Source: JAFARZ01 sp035651595
GTDB taxonomy: Bacteria; Actinomycetota; Actinomycetes; Streptosporangiales; Streptosporangiaceae
DNA length: 64,000 bases
NCBI GenBank assembly: GCA_035651595.1
Contig: DASRFJ010000237.1
Span: forward strand, 89,409 to 153,408
Reading direction: 5' to 3'
The notes under the pieces are model-generated. The model did no database searches. It saw only the letters and a list, made by a program, of their open reading frames with translations, and was not told the origin of the DNA. Below, piece after piece: positions 15,272 to 23,432 of this stretch. Position 1 is the stretch's first letter. Each line of letters opens with the position of its first letter. Position numbers and translations under genes: made by a program.

Positions 15272-16420
15272 TCAGGCCTCTGCGCTGGAACTCTGCACGC
15301 AGCCGCCGCCGGTTACCGCGAAGTCGTTATTGCTGAATTCCTCCTGGGTGAGGAAGTGGCCGCCATTGATGGTCTGGTTGAACAGGTGCCCGGCCGTGCC
15401 CGAGGTCGCGCCGAAGATGTACGCACACTCGTCGCCGTTCTCGAAGCCGCTCGAGTCGAACCATCCGGTCATGGTGTCCGGGTCGGTGATCGCCTCGTTG
15501 ACCTCGTGGCTGGTGGGGCTGAGCTCGACGTCGGCGTCCGGGTTGTTGTTCGGTGACTCGGTCGCGCCCAGGGTTCCCTCGGCTCCGCACGTGAACCCGG
15601 TGCTCGATTGATAGACCGGGAAGGGCATGTTCGCGTAAATGGCGCTGGCCGAGTCTTCGCTGTGGTAGGCGCAGAAGGCCGCGCTCGGCTGGTGGTTGAT
15701 CGTGCACTGGTTGGCGGAGGTGGTCGTCGAACCGCTGTTGAAGCAGGACTCGACCGCCTTGGGGAGGAACAGCACGTAGATGTGCGAGAGGTTGCGCGGC
15801 AGGCCGTGGGCCGACGTCACGCTGTTGACCTGAGACTGCAGCTGGGCGTCGTCCAGGCAAGCGTTGTAGCCGGTGCCGTCGGCGTAGATCCCGCTGCGGT
15901 CACTGGTGGCCACCCGGCAGCCGCTGGTCGGCAGCGCGTTGGTGTCGCTGATCGCCGCCCCGGCGGTGACGCTGTAGTGGATCTGCCCGTTGCTGCCGTG
16001 GTACTCGTTCGCCACCGAGAACACGTTGCTGGTCGTCCCGCTGGCCGCGGCCACGTCGGCGATGTAGGTGGTGATGAGCGACTTGTAGGCAGCGGCCATC
16101 GTGTGGCCGGTCGGATTCCAGAAGATCGGCGTGATGACCAGCGGGCTGGTCGACGGCGTCATCATCACCGCGCCGCCGTGGAAGATCAGTGGCGGAGTGC
16201 CGTTGGCGGGGTCGCTCTTCTTGATGGCGCCATTGGCGGCCGCGCAGTGGCCGCCCGTCGGGGCCATGATGCCGGAGATGTGGCCCACCCGGGACTGCTG
16301 TGCGCAGGCGTGCGGTGCCGGCGATGCCGCGCTTGCCGCCATAGGGGTAGCCATCGCGAGCATCCCTGCTGCCAGAGTCAGGGCCGCGCCCAGGCTCCAT
16401 CGCTTGTGTGCGTTCTTCAT
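15272..16420 (-). CDS. Secreted EXORDIUM/PHI-1-like protein
   Basis: 382 residues with a signal peptide (about 1-30, MKNAHKRWSLGAALTLAAGM). The mature part resembles the phosphate-induced/EXORDIUM family: VITPIFWNPTGHTM near the N-terminus, LSHIYVLFLPKAVESCF in the middle and the hallmark SHEVNEAITDPD with GWFD and NGDECAY further on. The histidine/glutamate HExxExxTDP phrase resembles a metal-binding or protease-like motif, but no activity is established. The ATG at 16420 has GGAGGAAG six bases upstream. Plant members promote growth; bacterial ones are secreted and uncharacterised. It stands alone between two terminators. Confidence 0.75.
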   Translation of the reverse strand: MKNAHKRWSLGAALTLAAGMLAMATPMAASAASPAPHACAQQSRVGHISGIMAPTGGHCAAANGAIKKSDPANGTPPLIFHGGAVMMTPSTSPLVITPIFWNPTGHTMAAAYKSLITTYIADVAAASGTTSNVFSVANEYHGSNGQIHYSVTAGAAISDTNALPTSGCRVATSDRSGIYADGTGYNACLDDAQLQSQVNSVTSAHGLPRNLSHIYVLFLPKAVESCFNSGSTTTSANQCTINHQPSAAFCAYHSEDSASAIYANMPFPVYQSSTGFTCGAEGTLGATESPNNNPDADVELSPTSHEVNEAITDPDTMTGWFDSSGFENGDECAYIFGATSGTAGHLFNQTINGGHFLTQEEFSNNDFAVTGGGCVQSSSAEA

Positions 16421-16523
16421 TCTTCCTCCGCGGAGAGGCGACCTCCAGGCTGTTTGCCGGAGCATTCGCCACGAACTAACTGAGGCAGAACATACACTTT
16501 CCCTCAAACGTGAACAATCGACG

Positions 16524-16549
16524 CCAAAGTCACAATGTACTGACTTTGG
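16524..16549. promoter_or_regulatory. Inverted repeat in the EXORDIUM-like gene promoter
   Basis: CCAAAGTC and GACTTTGG separated by 10 bases, about 105 bases upstream of the start codon. A second small repeat, CTTGGG with CCCAAG, lies at 16555-16575. Position suits an operator. The rest of the 16421-16785 gap shows only the terminator at 16727-16766. Confidence 0.35.
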
Positions 16550-16726
16550 GCTAGCTTGGGGTGCCGTTACCCAAGTCACCTGGAGCGAGATGGCATCCAC
16601 CGGGAAACCGGTTTGAAATTCCGCCCTGAAATAGCACGCGAGGCTGAATGATTTGTGGTGATTTTTGGCGATTTAGCGATGCGGCGGGGGCGGTTGATCT
16701 CCCCAGTGGCTGGGCGTGCGGCCGGT

Positions 16727-16766
16727 CGCTTCCGGTGCACGCCAGCTATGGGCGGCACCGGAAGCG
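16727..16766 (-). terminator. Hairpin terminator after the arabinofuranosidase gene
   Basis: CGCTTCCGGTG pairs with CACCGGAAGCG across an 18-base loop, starting 20 bases beyond the stop codon of the arabinofuranosidase gene. Confidence 0.6.
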
Positions 16767-16785
16767 GTCACTCAGCGCCGGCGCC

Positions 16786-19700
16786 TCACGGTGCCGGTGC
16801 CAAGGGCGCGGCCACGAGCCAGCTCGTGTCCGCCGGCCAGCCAGTGGCGGTATCCCAGGGGTTGGTTCCGGGAGGACCGTCGCTGGCGAGGTAGACGGTG
16901 TTGTTGAAGTTGCGGATGTACCGGCCGGGGAAGTTCACCGACTGGAAGGACGTGCCCTGACCGCTGTTGCCGGTCCCCGGGCAGAAGGTCGCATCCATCG
17001 AGAACAAAGCGCTGCCGTCGTTAGGTAGCAGGTGGAACTGGAAATTCTCGTGCCTCAGATAGCTGCCCGGCTTGTTGACCGATTCGAACGACACGCAGCT
17101 CGGGTTGGCCAGGCCCGCCGTTTCCACAAAGGTGGCGTCCGCCTTGTCGGTCGCCGGGCTGTTCGCCGTGACCGGCGCGACGACCACGAGGTCGTCGGAG
17201 TCGTCGTGCTTGATGTAGCCCGAGTTGCCGCCCGGTGACGTGGTCCGCACCGAGACCAGCGGGCCTGGGTCCAATGTGAAGCCGCGGTTGGCGCCACCCG
17301 GCGTGGGATCGTTGGTTATCGCGAAATCGGTGCAGTTGCTGTCGGTGTCGGTGCCGTCGGGCAGGCGGATGTCGCTCCGTCCGGAGCCGCTGGCCAAGAC
17401 CGGCGCGGGTGCGAAGCAGCCGCCCTGTCCCGCGCCCGATGTGCCCTGGTAACCCTCGGCGGCCCATGGGTCGACCAGCTCACCGTAGTTCAGGCTGTCG
17501 GCCACCAGCCCGCGGGCATCCCGCAGCACGATGCTGCCGGCGCTGCTCGAGAGGGCGGGCCCCCCGAACCACTGGCTTGGCGCTGGTGATCCCTGGTATC
17601 CAGCGGTCGTGACCGCCGCGTCGCGCACCGGGTCGTTGATCGCGTGGCTGTGGCCGAGCGGGCCGGTCAGGGTGATGCTGGCGCCCAGTGCCTGCACGGG
17701 CTCGTTGCTCGAGTGCGCGAAGCGTGTCGCCGGGCTGAAGGTGATTCCGGTGCCCCGGTCACTGAACGGCAGGTTTGACGCGTGGTCGAACTTCAGCGGC
17801 CCGGCCAGGGTAAGGCCGGTGCCGCTCGCGCCAGCGGTACCCACCGACGCGACGGTGACATTCTCGGCCCTGGTGCCGATGTCGAGCCGGATCTTGTCGC
17901 CCGCGGTGATGTTGCCGGTCGAGGTGACCATGATGCTGGTCGCGCCGGCGGCCGCCGGGGCGGCGAGCCGGTCCTGTACGCCCGGGGTGCCGACCGCGGT
18001 CACCCTCGCTGTTTCGAACGTGCGGCCAGCGCCGATGGCCATCTTCTGACCAACCTTGAACCCCGCCGTGTTCGTGACGGGCACGTTGGCCGAGCCGGCC
18101 GGAACGGTGACCGGACCGTCGGGCAGCGGCTGCCACAGCGGCGTGCTGACGTTCCCTGGGCTGACGATGGTCGCGTTGTGGCCGTTGCCCGACGAGTCCA
18201 GCGCGATTTCGCCGGAGTCCTCGTCGAACTTGTAGGCCGCGACATTGCCGGCCCCGGGCTGCCCGCTCGCCAGCGTGGCGACGTCCGCGGCGGACAGCGC
18301 GTGGTCGTAGATCTGGAAGTCGTCCACGGTGGCCGCCAGGAACGGGTCGGCACCGAACTGCGACCGGCCGATCCAGTTCTGGTTGGTGACACCCAGAGCG
18401 GCGGGGTTGAGGGTCATGCTGGTGTTGGTCGCCACCGGCTGGCCGTTCACGTACAGCGTCCCGGTGGTGCCGGACAGGGTCACGGCCACGTGCGACCACG
18501 TGTTCAGCGGGAGGGTACCGGTGTCGTTGAGCTGCTGCTCGGCACCGTTTCCGGTGGTGGTGGTCGCGAAGCGGAGCGGACCGCCGCCGGCGCTGAGCGT
18601 CAGGAACATGTAGTTGCCTGTGCCGGTGCCGAAGTCGAACACGCGCGACCAGGCGGTGTTGGCGGACGGGTTGACCCACGCGGAGATCGTGTAGTCGTGC
18701 AGCCCGCTGACGATGCCGCTCGGCAGGCTCACGTACTCGCCGTTTCCGGACAGCTGGACGGCGTTGCCGATCTTGCCCGGTACCCGCGGCCCGGTCGCGC
18801 CGGAGTTGGTGATGCGGGCGATCGTGCGGGTCTCCGCGGCGGGACCGGTGCCGATCTGGACCTGCTGGCCGGGCGCGAGGCCGGAGGTGTTACGCAGGTA
18901 GAGGGTGGCGTCGCCCGCGCTGGCTGGGGCCGCCAGGCCCGAGTTGGCGAGGCCGAGCAGGTAGAAGCCGTGTCCCGCGAGCTTGGTACCGGGCGGTACG
19001 GTCACGGTCGAGAAGATGGGCTGCTGGGCCGGGTGCTCGGTCATGGTCCAGTTCGACAGGTCGACGGTGCTGTCACCGGCGTTGTAAAGCTCGATGAACG
19101 AGTCGGTCGCGTTGGTGCTGGTGCCGGCCCGGATCTCGTTGATCTTTACCGGGCTGACATTCCGCACCTTCTCGGCCGTCGTCTCGGCTTGCCGCCCGCC
19201 GTGGCCCGGGTTGGTCCACGCCGCGTTGCCGATCAGGTCGCCGTTGAACGGTGCCGGTCCCGAGGTGACGGTGAACGTGGCGCTCACGCTCGCGCCGGGC
19301 GCGACCGAGTCGAACGTCTTCGACGTGTCGGTGGTGCCTTTGATGACGGAGGTCCACAGCCTGTCGGGCAGTGACATGCTCAGCTTCACGCCCACCGCCG
19401 GCGACCCCGTGGTGTTGGTGAACGCCACGGTGGAGTCCTGGGAAGACCCCGGGGCGAACGTCTGGAGTCCCGGTGGCGTGGCCGTTGCCGAGGCCGGTGT
19501 CAGGCTCAGCCCCGGCACGTCGTACTTCGCGGCCACGATGTTGGCCTGGACCGCCTGGTCGGTGGCGTCCGACGGGTATCCGGCCGTCATCACGCCTTCG
19601 TAGAAGGTGCCCTGGGAGCCGTTGCTGTTGTCGCCGCCGTTGCCGAGGACGATGGCGCCCTGCTTCTGCATCGGATCATAGGTGGCATCGACCCGCGGTC

Positions 19701-20727
19701 CGCTGAACATGGTCGACAGGGTGCCCTGCTGCGCGTCGCCGCCCTCTGATTCCCACTGGTGCGGCTGGCCCTTGGCCACGGCGGTCACGAACCGTGAGGT
19801 GATGTTCGGCAGGTTCGGGCAGAGCTTGGAGGTGCTCCCGGGGTTGACGCAGCCGACGAGGTTGTTCTCCTGGTCGGTCATGATCCACGGGCCCGGCGGG
19901 TTGCCGTGATACCAGGCGGTGGCGTTGCCGAAGTAGGAGGTCTCCATCGTGCCGTCGCCGTCGTCGCGGCTGTCGATCTCGGCGTTGCCGTAGTCGAAGC
20001 AGCAGCCGTCGTTGAAGTGCTTGCCGTCAAGGACCCAGTACATGCCCTCCGGCTGGTCACCGGCCGCGATAGCGGTGGTGTTGTTATCGCGCAGGCCCAT
20101 GCCCGGCTCGATGAAGACGCCATAGGCCTTGTGGCCGCCGATCGTGATCGGCGCCATGTCCGCGACCGGCAGGTTGTTGTAACCGCCCACGGCCGGTCCG
20201 CTGAACGCGCCGCGCGGCGCCTGGGTGAGATCGTTGCCGTGGCCGGACTGATCGTAGATCTTGGTGATCAGGCACGTCGTGTTCGCACAGAACGCGTCCT
20301 GTGCGGCCGCGTCGGCGTATCCGGTTGGGACGACACCGATATTCCTTAGTGCGTTGTCCGATAGGCGCATGACCTGGTAAAGCGGGCCGTTGTACGAGGC
20401 GTACAGCGACCGCGTGGTGCTGTGGGCCGCCACGCACGGGGTGCCGCCGGCGGCGTAGATGTCACAAGGGCCTTGCGGCCTCGGCGACGCCGCCTGCGCT
20501 GCCGGCACCGCCTCCGCTGCCGGCACCGCCTGTGCAGCGGGGGCCGCCTGCGCAGCGGGCGCTGTCTGTGCCAACTGTGCCGCTGCGGCCGCTGTGGCCG
20601 TTGTGGCCGTTGTGGCCGCTGTAGCTGTTGCGGCGGTTGCGGCCGTCGCGGCGATCGGCAGCAGCGCGATCGCCATGCCTGCGGCGAGAGTCCTGAGGTG
20701 TGCGCGGGTAATGGGGGGTCGGAACAT
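16786..20727 (-). CDS. Secreted GH54 alpha-L-arabinofuranosidase, multidomain, with CBM42
   Basis: 1313 residues, against about 500 for ordinary GH54-CBM42 enzymes. Residues 1-30 are a signal peptide; 28-80 are Ala/Thr then Ala/Gln/Pro low complexity. The GH54 domain (about 87-410) shows the vicinal C242-C243 pair in GCCFDYGNAE and E287 in TDQENNLVG, which by spacing is the family nucleophile; D366 in GGDNSNG is the probable acid. Then follow an NPCBM-associated/NEW3-like domain, a lamin-tail domain opening at INEIRAGTS that is split by a LamG/concanavalin module (SAWVNPSANTAWSRVFDFG) and closing at VLRDARGLVADSLNYGE, and a C-terminal CBM42 arabinose-binding trefoil (about 1175-1313). It removes arabinose side chains from arabinoxylan outside the cell. 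GGAG lies about 10 bases before the ATG. A LacI-type operator lies 38 bases upstream. Confidence 0.92.
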   Translation of the reverse strand: MFRPPITRAHLRTLAAGMAIALLPIAATAATAATATAATTATTATAAAAAQLAQTAPAAQAAPAAQAVPAAEAVPAAQAASPRPQGPCDIYAAGGTPCVAAHSTTRSLYASYNGPLYQVMRLSDNALRNIGVVPTGYADAAAQDAFCANTTCLITKIYDQSGHGNDLTQAPRGAFSGPAVGGYNNLPVADMAPITIGGHKAYGVFIEPGMGLRDNNTTAIAAGDQPEGMYWVLDGKHFNDGCCFDYGNAEIDSRDDGDGTMETSYFGNATAWYHGNPPGPWIMTDQENNLVGCVNPGSTSKLCPNLPNITSRFVTAVAKGQPHQWESEGGDAQQGTLSTMFSGPRVDATYDPMQKQGAIVLGNGGDNSNGSQGTFYEGVMTAGYPSDATDQAVQANIVAAKYDVPGLSLTPASATATPPGLQTFAPGSSQDSTVAFTNTTGSPAVGVKLSMSLPDRLWTSVIKGTTDTSKTFDSVAPGASVSATFTVTSGPAPFNGDLIGNAAWTNPGHGGRQAETTAEKVRNVSPVKINEIRAGTSTNATDSFIELYNAGDSTVDLSNWTMTEHPAQQPIFSTVTVPPGTKLAGHGFYLLGLANSGLAAPASAGDATLYLRNTSGLAPGQQVQIGTGPAAETRTIARITNSGATGPRVPGKIGNAVQLSGNGEYVSLPSGIVSGLHDYTISAWVNPSANTAWSRVFDFGTGTGNYMFLTLSAGGGPLRFATTTTGNGAEQQLNDTGTLPLNTWSHVAVTLSGTTGTLYVNGQPVATNTSMTLNPAALGVTNQNWIGRSQFGADPFLAATVDDFQIYDHALSAADVATLASGQPGAGNVAAYKFDEDSGEIALDSSGNGHNATIVSPGNVSTPLWQPLPDGPVTVPAGSANVPVTNTAGFKVGQKMAIGAGRTFETARVTAVGTPGVQDRLAAPAAAGATSIMVTSTGNITAGDKIRLDIGTRAENVTVASVGTAGASGTGLTLAGPLKFDHASNLPFSDRGTGITFSPATRFAHSSNEPVQALGASITLTGPLGHSHAINDPVRDAAVTTAGYQGSPAPSQWFGGPALSSSAGSIVLRDARGLVADSLNYGELVDPWAAEGYQGTSGAGQGGCFAPAPVLASGSGRSDIRLPDGTDTDSNCTDFAITNDPTPGGANRGFTLDPGPLVSVRTTSPGGNSGYIKHDDSDDLVVVAPVTANSPATDKADATFVETAGLANPSCVSFESVNKPGSYLRHENFQFHLLPNDGSALFSMDATFCPGTGNSGQGTSFQSVNFPGRYIRNFNNTVYLASDGPPGTNPWDTATGWPADTSWLVAAPLAPAP
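20500..20660. repeat. Low-complexity repeats encoding an Ala-rich N-terminal linker
   Basis: Two degenerate tandem stretches inside the arabinofuranosidase gene. One is built on a GCCGGCACCGCC-like unit, coding for alternating Ala/Gln/Pro. The other is built on GTGGCCGTT-like 9-base units, coding for Ala-Thr-Thr. Such repeats change length easily, so the linker may vary between strains. Confidence 0.6.
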
Positions 20728-20764
20728 GCGGGATCAGCTCCAATGCATGCTGAGCCGAGCTTGG

Positions 20765-20780
20765 ATGTTAGCGCTCACAT
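20765..20780. promoter_or_regulatory. LacI-type operator ATGTTAGCGCTCACAT
   Basis: 16-bp inverted repeat with one mismatched pair and the central AGCGCT typical of LacI-family sites. It lies 38 bases upstream of the arabinofuranosidase start, in repressor position. It is unlike the CGAAANTTTCG site of the xylanase, so a different regulator, not in this window, is expected. Confidence 0.6.
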
Positions 20781-20913
20781 AGAGGAGCCTCAGCCGCCCC
20801 AAAGGCATCTGTCAAGTGGCAAAGCGCAAGTTCCTGAGGTTATGTGATCGACTTTGTCCAACTCGACAGCGCGCCCGGCATGCGCGGCGCGAGTTTGTTC
20901 GCGGCCAGAAATG

Positions 20914-20963
20914 ATTGCGGACAGTTACCCTCCCATTTTGGGGGGGTAACTGTCCGCAGTAAT
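20914..20963. repeat. Long stable hairpin in the intergenic gap
   Basis: GCGGACAGTTACCC and GGGTAACTGTCCGC form a perfect 14-bp stem (20917-20930 with 20944-20957) with a 13-base loop; flanking bases extend the pairing imperfectly. It is about 190 bases upstream of the arabinofuranosidase gene, too far for an attenuator, so it may be an intergenic repeat element. The gap 20728-21301 holds no gene. Confidence 0.6.
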
Positions 20964-21051
20964 CTGACGCGCCCGGAACGGACCAAATGTCCCGATACGA
21001 GCAACTGTTCATCAAGTAAAAGGGAGGTAATCGAACTAGCAAACGATCCCC

Positions 21052-21070
21052 TATACCCCTACAGGGTATA
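21052..21070. repeat. Small inverted repeat TATACCC/GGGTATA
   Basis: 7-bp perfect arms around CTACA, in AT-richer DNA between two larger hairpins. It could be an operator or a piece of an old mobile element; nothing more can be said. Confidence 0.35.
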
Positions 21071-21074
21071 TAGT

Positions 21075-21130
21075 TCATGATCACGAAGGGTTTTGCGGCC
21101 TATAGCACGTAGAACCCTTCGTGATCATGA
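21075..21130. repeat. 18-bp perfect inverted repeat, hairpin element
   Basis: TCATGATCACGAAGGGTT pairs exactly with AACCCTTCGTGATCATGA across a 20-base loop. It lies in the gap downstream of pcaD. Arms this long without a U-run suggest a dispersed palindromic element or a strong bidirectional terminator. Confidence 0.65.
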
Positions 21131-21236
21131 AAAAGGCTGCGCCCGCTGGGGGGTCGGAGCGGTGCAAAGCGGGGCAGATCGGGCCGCATACCCCCCGCGT
21201 ACTATTGGCCGCCCCTCGACGCCTCGCCGGCATGCC

Positions 21237-21318
21237 GGGAGCGCGCGTTGGTCGCGGGCGTCAGGTCCCGAGATGGCGGGAGCGCGGGTGGGTCGCGGGC
21301 GTCAGGTCTCTAGGTGGC
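21237..21318. repeat. Tandem 41-bp duplication at the 3' end of pcaD
   Basis: Two adjacent 41-base units; they share GTCGCGGGCGTCAGGTC and differ at a few positions. The second unit (21278-21318) contains the pcaD stop codon, the first lies beyond it. It looks like a local slip duplication of the gene end. Confidence 0.6.
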
Positions 21319-22072
21319 GGGCGAGGGCGTCGGTGACCGGGCCGGGGGTCTCGTAGTGCGCGAAATGGGATGTGCCGCGGACCACGACGAACCGTGACCC
21401 GGGGATGGCGCGCGCGGCGCTCGCGCCCTGCCACGGCGGCGCCGCCTGATCCAGTTCGCCGGCCAGCACGAGCGTCGGCGCCTTGATCGAGCCAAGCAAC
21501 GGCAGCAGGTCCATGTCCGCGATCGCCTCGCCGCAGCCCGCGTACCCCTCCGGGTCGCAGCCGGCCAGCATGTCCACCGCCCGCGCGGCGGCGGCGGGCT
21601 CACGCTGGAAGAATCCGGGCGTGAACCAGCGCGGGGGCACGAGATCCCGAAGAGCGGCCATCCCGCCGGAACGCACCAGCGACACCCGCTCCAGCCAGGC
21701 ATCGCGCGACGGCATCGGAACCACGGCGGTACAGCACACCGCCAGCGAGCTGATCCGATCCGGCGCGTTGGCGGCGAGCCACAGCCCGGTCATGCCGCCG
21801 AGCGACACCCCGCAGTACGCGGCCGACTCCACGCCGTAAGAATTCAGGAGCGTGAGCACGTCCGTGCCCAGTTCGGCGAGCGAGTACGGTCCCGGCGGCG
21901 CGGTCGACCCGCCGTGACCCCGCGCGTTGAACCGCAGCAGCCGGTACCCCAGGCGTCGCAGCACCGGCAACTGCTTATCCCATATCTCCATCGTGGTGCC
22001 GATGGGGTTGGCGAGGATCAGTACCGGGCCTTCTCCGTTGTCGAGCGACGCGACCAGCCGCACGTCAGACAT
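21302..22072 (-). CDS. pcaD: 3-oxoadipate enol-lactonase
   Basis: 256 residues of the alpha/beta-hydrolase fold: nucleophile serine in GVSLGGMTGLWLA, acid in LVLAGELDQAAP and histidine in GTSHFAHYE, oxyanion phrase LANPIGTTMEIWD. It opens beta-ketoadipate enol-lactone to beta-ketoadipate in the cytoplasm. It is the last gene of the pca operon. ATG 22072 begins eight bases after the pcaG stop, inside the second copy of a 15-base direct repeat whose first copy carries that stop. Longer N-terminal extensions in this frame overlap pcaG and were rejected. Confidence 0.9.
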   Translation of the reverse strand: MSDVRLVASLDNGEGPVLILANPIGTTMEIWDKQLPVLRRLGYRLLRFNARGHGGSTAPPGPYSLAELGTDVLTLLNSYGVESAAYCGVSLGGMTGLWLAANAPDRISSLAVCCTAVVPMPSRDAWLERVSLVRSGGMAALRDLVPPRWFTPGFFQREPAAAARAVDMLAGCDPEGYAGCGEAIADMDLLPLLGSIKAPTLVLAGELDQAAPPWQGASAARAIPGSRFVVVRGTSHFAHYETPGPVTDALARHLET

Positions 22073-22095
22073 CGAAGAACTCAGACATCGAAGAA
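22065..22095. repeat. 15-base direct repeat at the pcaG stop/pcaD start
   Basis: TCAGACATCGAAGAA occurs at 22065-22079 and 22081-22095. Read on the minus strand, one copy ends pcaG (Phe-Asp-Val-stop) and the other supplies the ATG-TCT-GA start of pcaD. Confidence 0.75.
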
Positions 22096-22674
22096 AACCG
22101 TCTCCCGGTCGCCCTGGAGCCGGACGTCGAACCGCAGGTGCCCCTCCGGCTCCGCGACCGCGATCAGTGTTGCCCGTCGCGACGGCTCCACCGAGCACAG
22201 CACCGGATCGGCCGCGTTGGCTGCGCGCTCGTCAGGGAAGTACATCCTGGTCACCACCCGGTCCAGCAGGCCGCGCGCGAACACGGACACGTCCAGGTGC
22301 GGGGCCTCGATGTCGCCGGAACCGTCCGGCGCCGGCAGCGCCCCCGGCTTGAGCGTCACGATCCGGTACGACCCGTCGGCCGACGTCTCGCACCGGCCGA
22401 AGCCCCGGAACGCCGCGAAACCCGACGGCGACGGGCCGCGCGGATCGTCCGGATGGGCGAACCGCCCGTCCGGGTCGGCCTGCCACGTTTCGATGAGAGC
22501 GTCAGGGATCGCGTTACCCGCGCCGTCGTACACCCGGCCCACGATCACCACGGCGCCCGGCGTGTCCTCCGGGACCACGTACGGTCCGTCCGGCCACGGC
22601 AGCCGCATCGCGAAGTACGGGCCGACGGTCTGCGAGGGGGTGAGCCCCCGGCTGGACGGGGGGGACCCCGTCAT
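22081..22674 (-). CDS. pcaG: Protocatechuate 3,4-dioxygenase alpha subunit
   Basis: 197 residues, normal for PcaG. It begins LTPSQTVGPYFAMRLPW and shares the intradiol-dioxygenase core GRVYDGAGNAIPDALIETWQAD and DVSVFARGLLDRVVTRMYFPDE, but lacks the iron ligands, as alpha subunits do. With PcaH it cleaves the ring of protocatechuate between the hydroxyls to give 3-carboxy-cis,cis-muconate. The ATG overlaps the pcaH stop (ATGA). The first 10 residues are coded by a GC-hairpin-rich stretch. Confidence 0.95.
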   Translation of the reverse strand: MTGSPPSSRGLTPSQTVGPYFAMRLPWPDGPYVVPEDTPGAVVIVGRVYDGAGNAIPDALIETWQADPDGRFAHPDDPRGPSPSGFAAFRGFGRCETSADGSYRIVTLKPGALPAPDGSGDIEAPHLDVSVFARGLLDRVVTRMYFPDERAANAADPVLCSVEPSRRATLIAVAEPEGHLRFDVRLQGDRETVFFDV

Positions 22675-23432
22675 TCAAACACCGCCGCTTCCCGGCCGCG
22701 GAGCACGATGTCCCAGGTGTAGCCCAGCGCCCATTCGGGCTGGGTCAGATCGATCGAGAACGACGCCACCATCCGCTCACGGGCGGCCGGGTCCGGCACC
22801 GAGTTGAAGATCGGGTCGAGCGGCAGCAGCGGATCGCCGGGGAAATACATCTGGGTCACGAGCCGCTGGGTGAACGCGCGGCCGAACAGCGAGAAGTGTA
22901 TGTGCGCGGGCCGCCAGGCGTTGTAATGGTTGCCCCAGGGATAGGCACCGGGCGCGATCGTGACGAACCGGTACCGGCCGCCGGCGTCGGTGATGCACCG
23001 GCCGATGCCGTCGAAGTTCGGGTCCAGCGGCGCGGGATGGTGCTCGCGTGAGTGGCGGTACCGGCCGGCCGCGTTCGTCTGCCAGATCTCGATCAGCGTG
23101 TCCGGTACCGGGCGGCCGCCGGAATCCAGCACCCGCCCGGAGAGGATGATCCGCTGCCCGAGCGGCTCACCGTCGTGCTGCGTGGTCAGGTCCGCGTCCG
23201 ACGCGGTGATCAGGTCGTTGCCCAGCAGCGGCCCGGTCACCTCGGTGAGCCGGTGCGGCAGCAGCACCAGGGACCGCTTCGGGTGCCGCAGCGCCGTGGA
23301 GCGGTAGCCCTCGAAGTCCAGCGGCGGGTGCGTGCCCGCGACCGGGCGCTCGTACGACGGCAGCACCAGCAGGCCGGAGTCCCGCTCACCGGTAGCAGGC
23401 GGGGTGGTGGTCCTCACGTCAGCGCTCGTCAT
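22671..23432 (-). CDS. pcaH: Protocatechuate 3,4-dioxygenase beta subunit
   Basis: 253 residues. The four non-haem iron ligands of intradiol dioxygenases are recognisable: a tyrosine in AAGRYRHSREHH, and a tyrosine and two histidines in WGNHYNAWRPAHIHFSLFG. The N-terminal phrase LPHRLTEVTGPL is typical of PcaH. Catalytic partner of PcaG. The start overlaps the pcaJ stop by 4 bases, in the run of coupled genes pcaI-J-H-G. Confidence 0.97.
   Translation of the reverse strand: MTSADVRTTTPPATGERDSGLLVLPSYERPVAGTHPPLDFEGYRSTALRHPKRSLVLLPHRLTEVTGPLLGNDLITASDADLTTQHDGEPLGQRIILSGRVLDSGGRPVPDTLIEIWQTNAAGRYRHSREHHPAPLDPNFDGIGRCITDAGGRYRFVTIAPGAYPWGNHYNAWRPAHIHFSLFGRAFTQRLVTQMYFPGDPLLPLDPIFNSVPDPAARERMVASFSIDLTQPEWALGYTWDIVLRGREAAVFE

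Noticed and set aside
20844..21080. 78-codon plus-strand frame in the hairpin-rich gap
   Set aside because: Spans the inverted repeats; no ribosome site or resemblance to known proteins.
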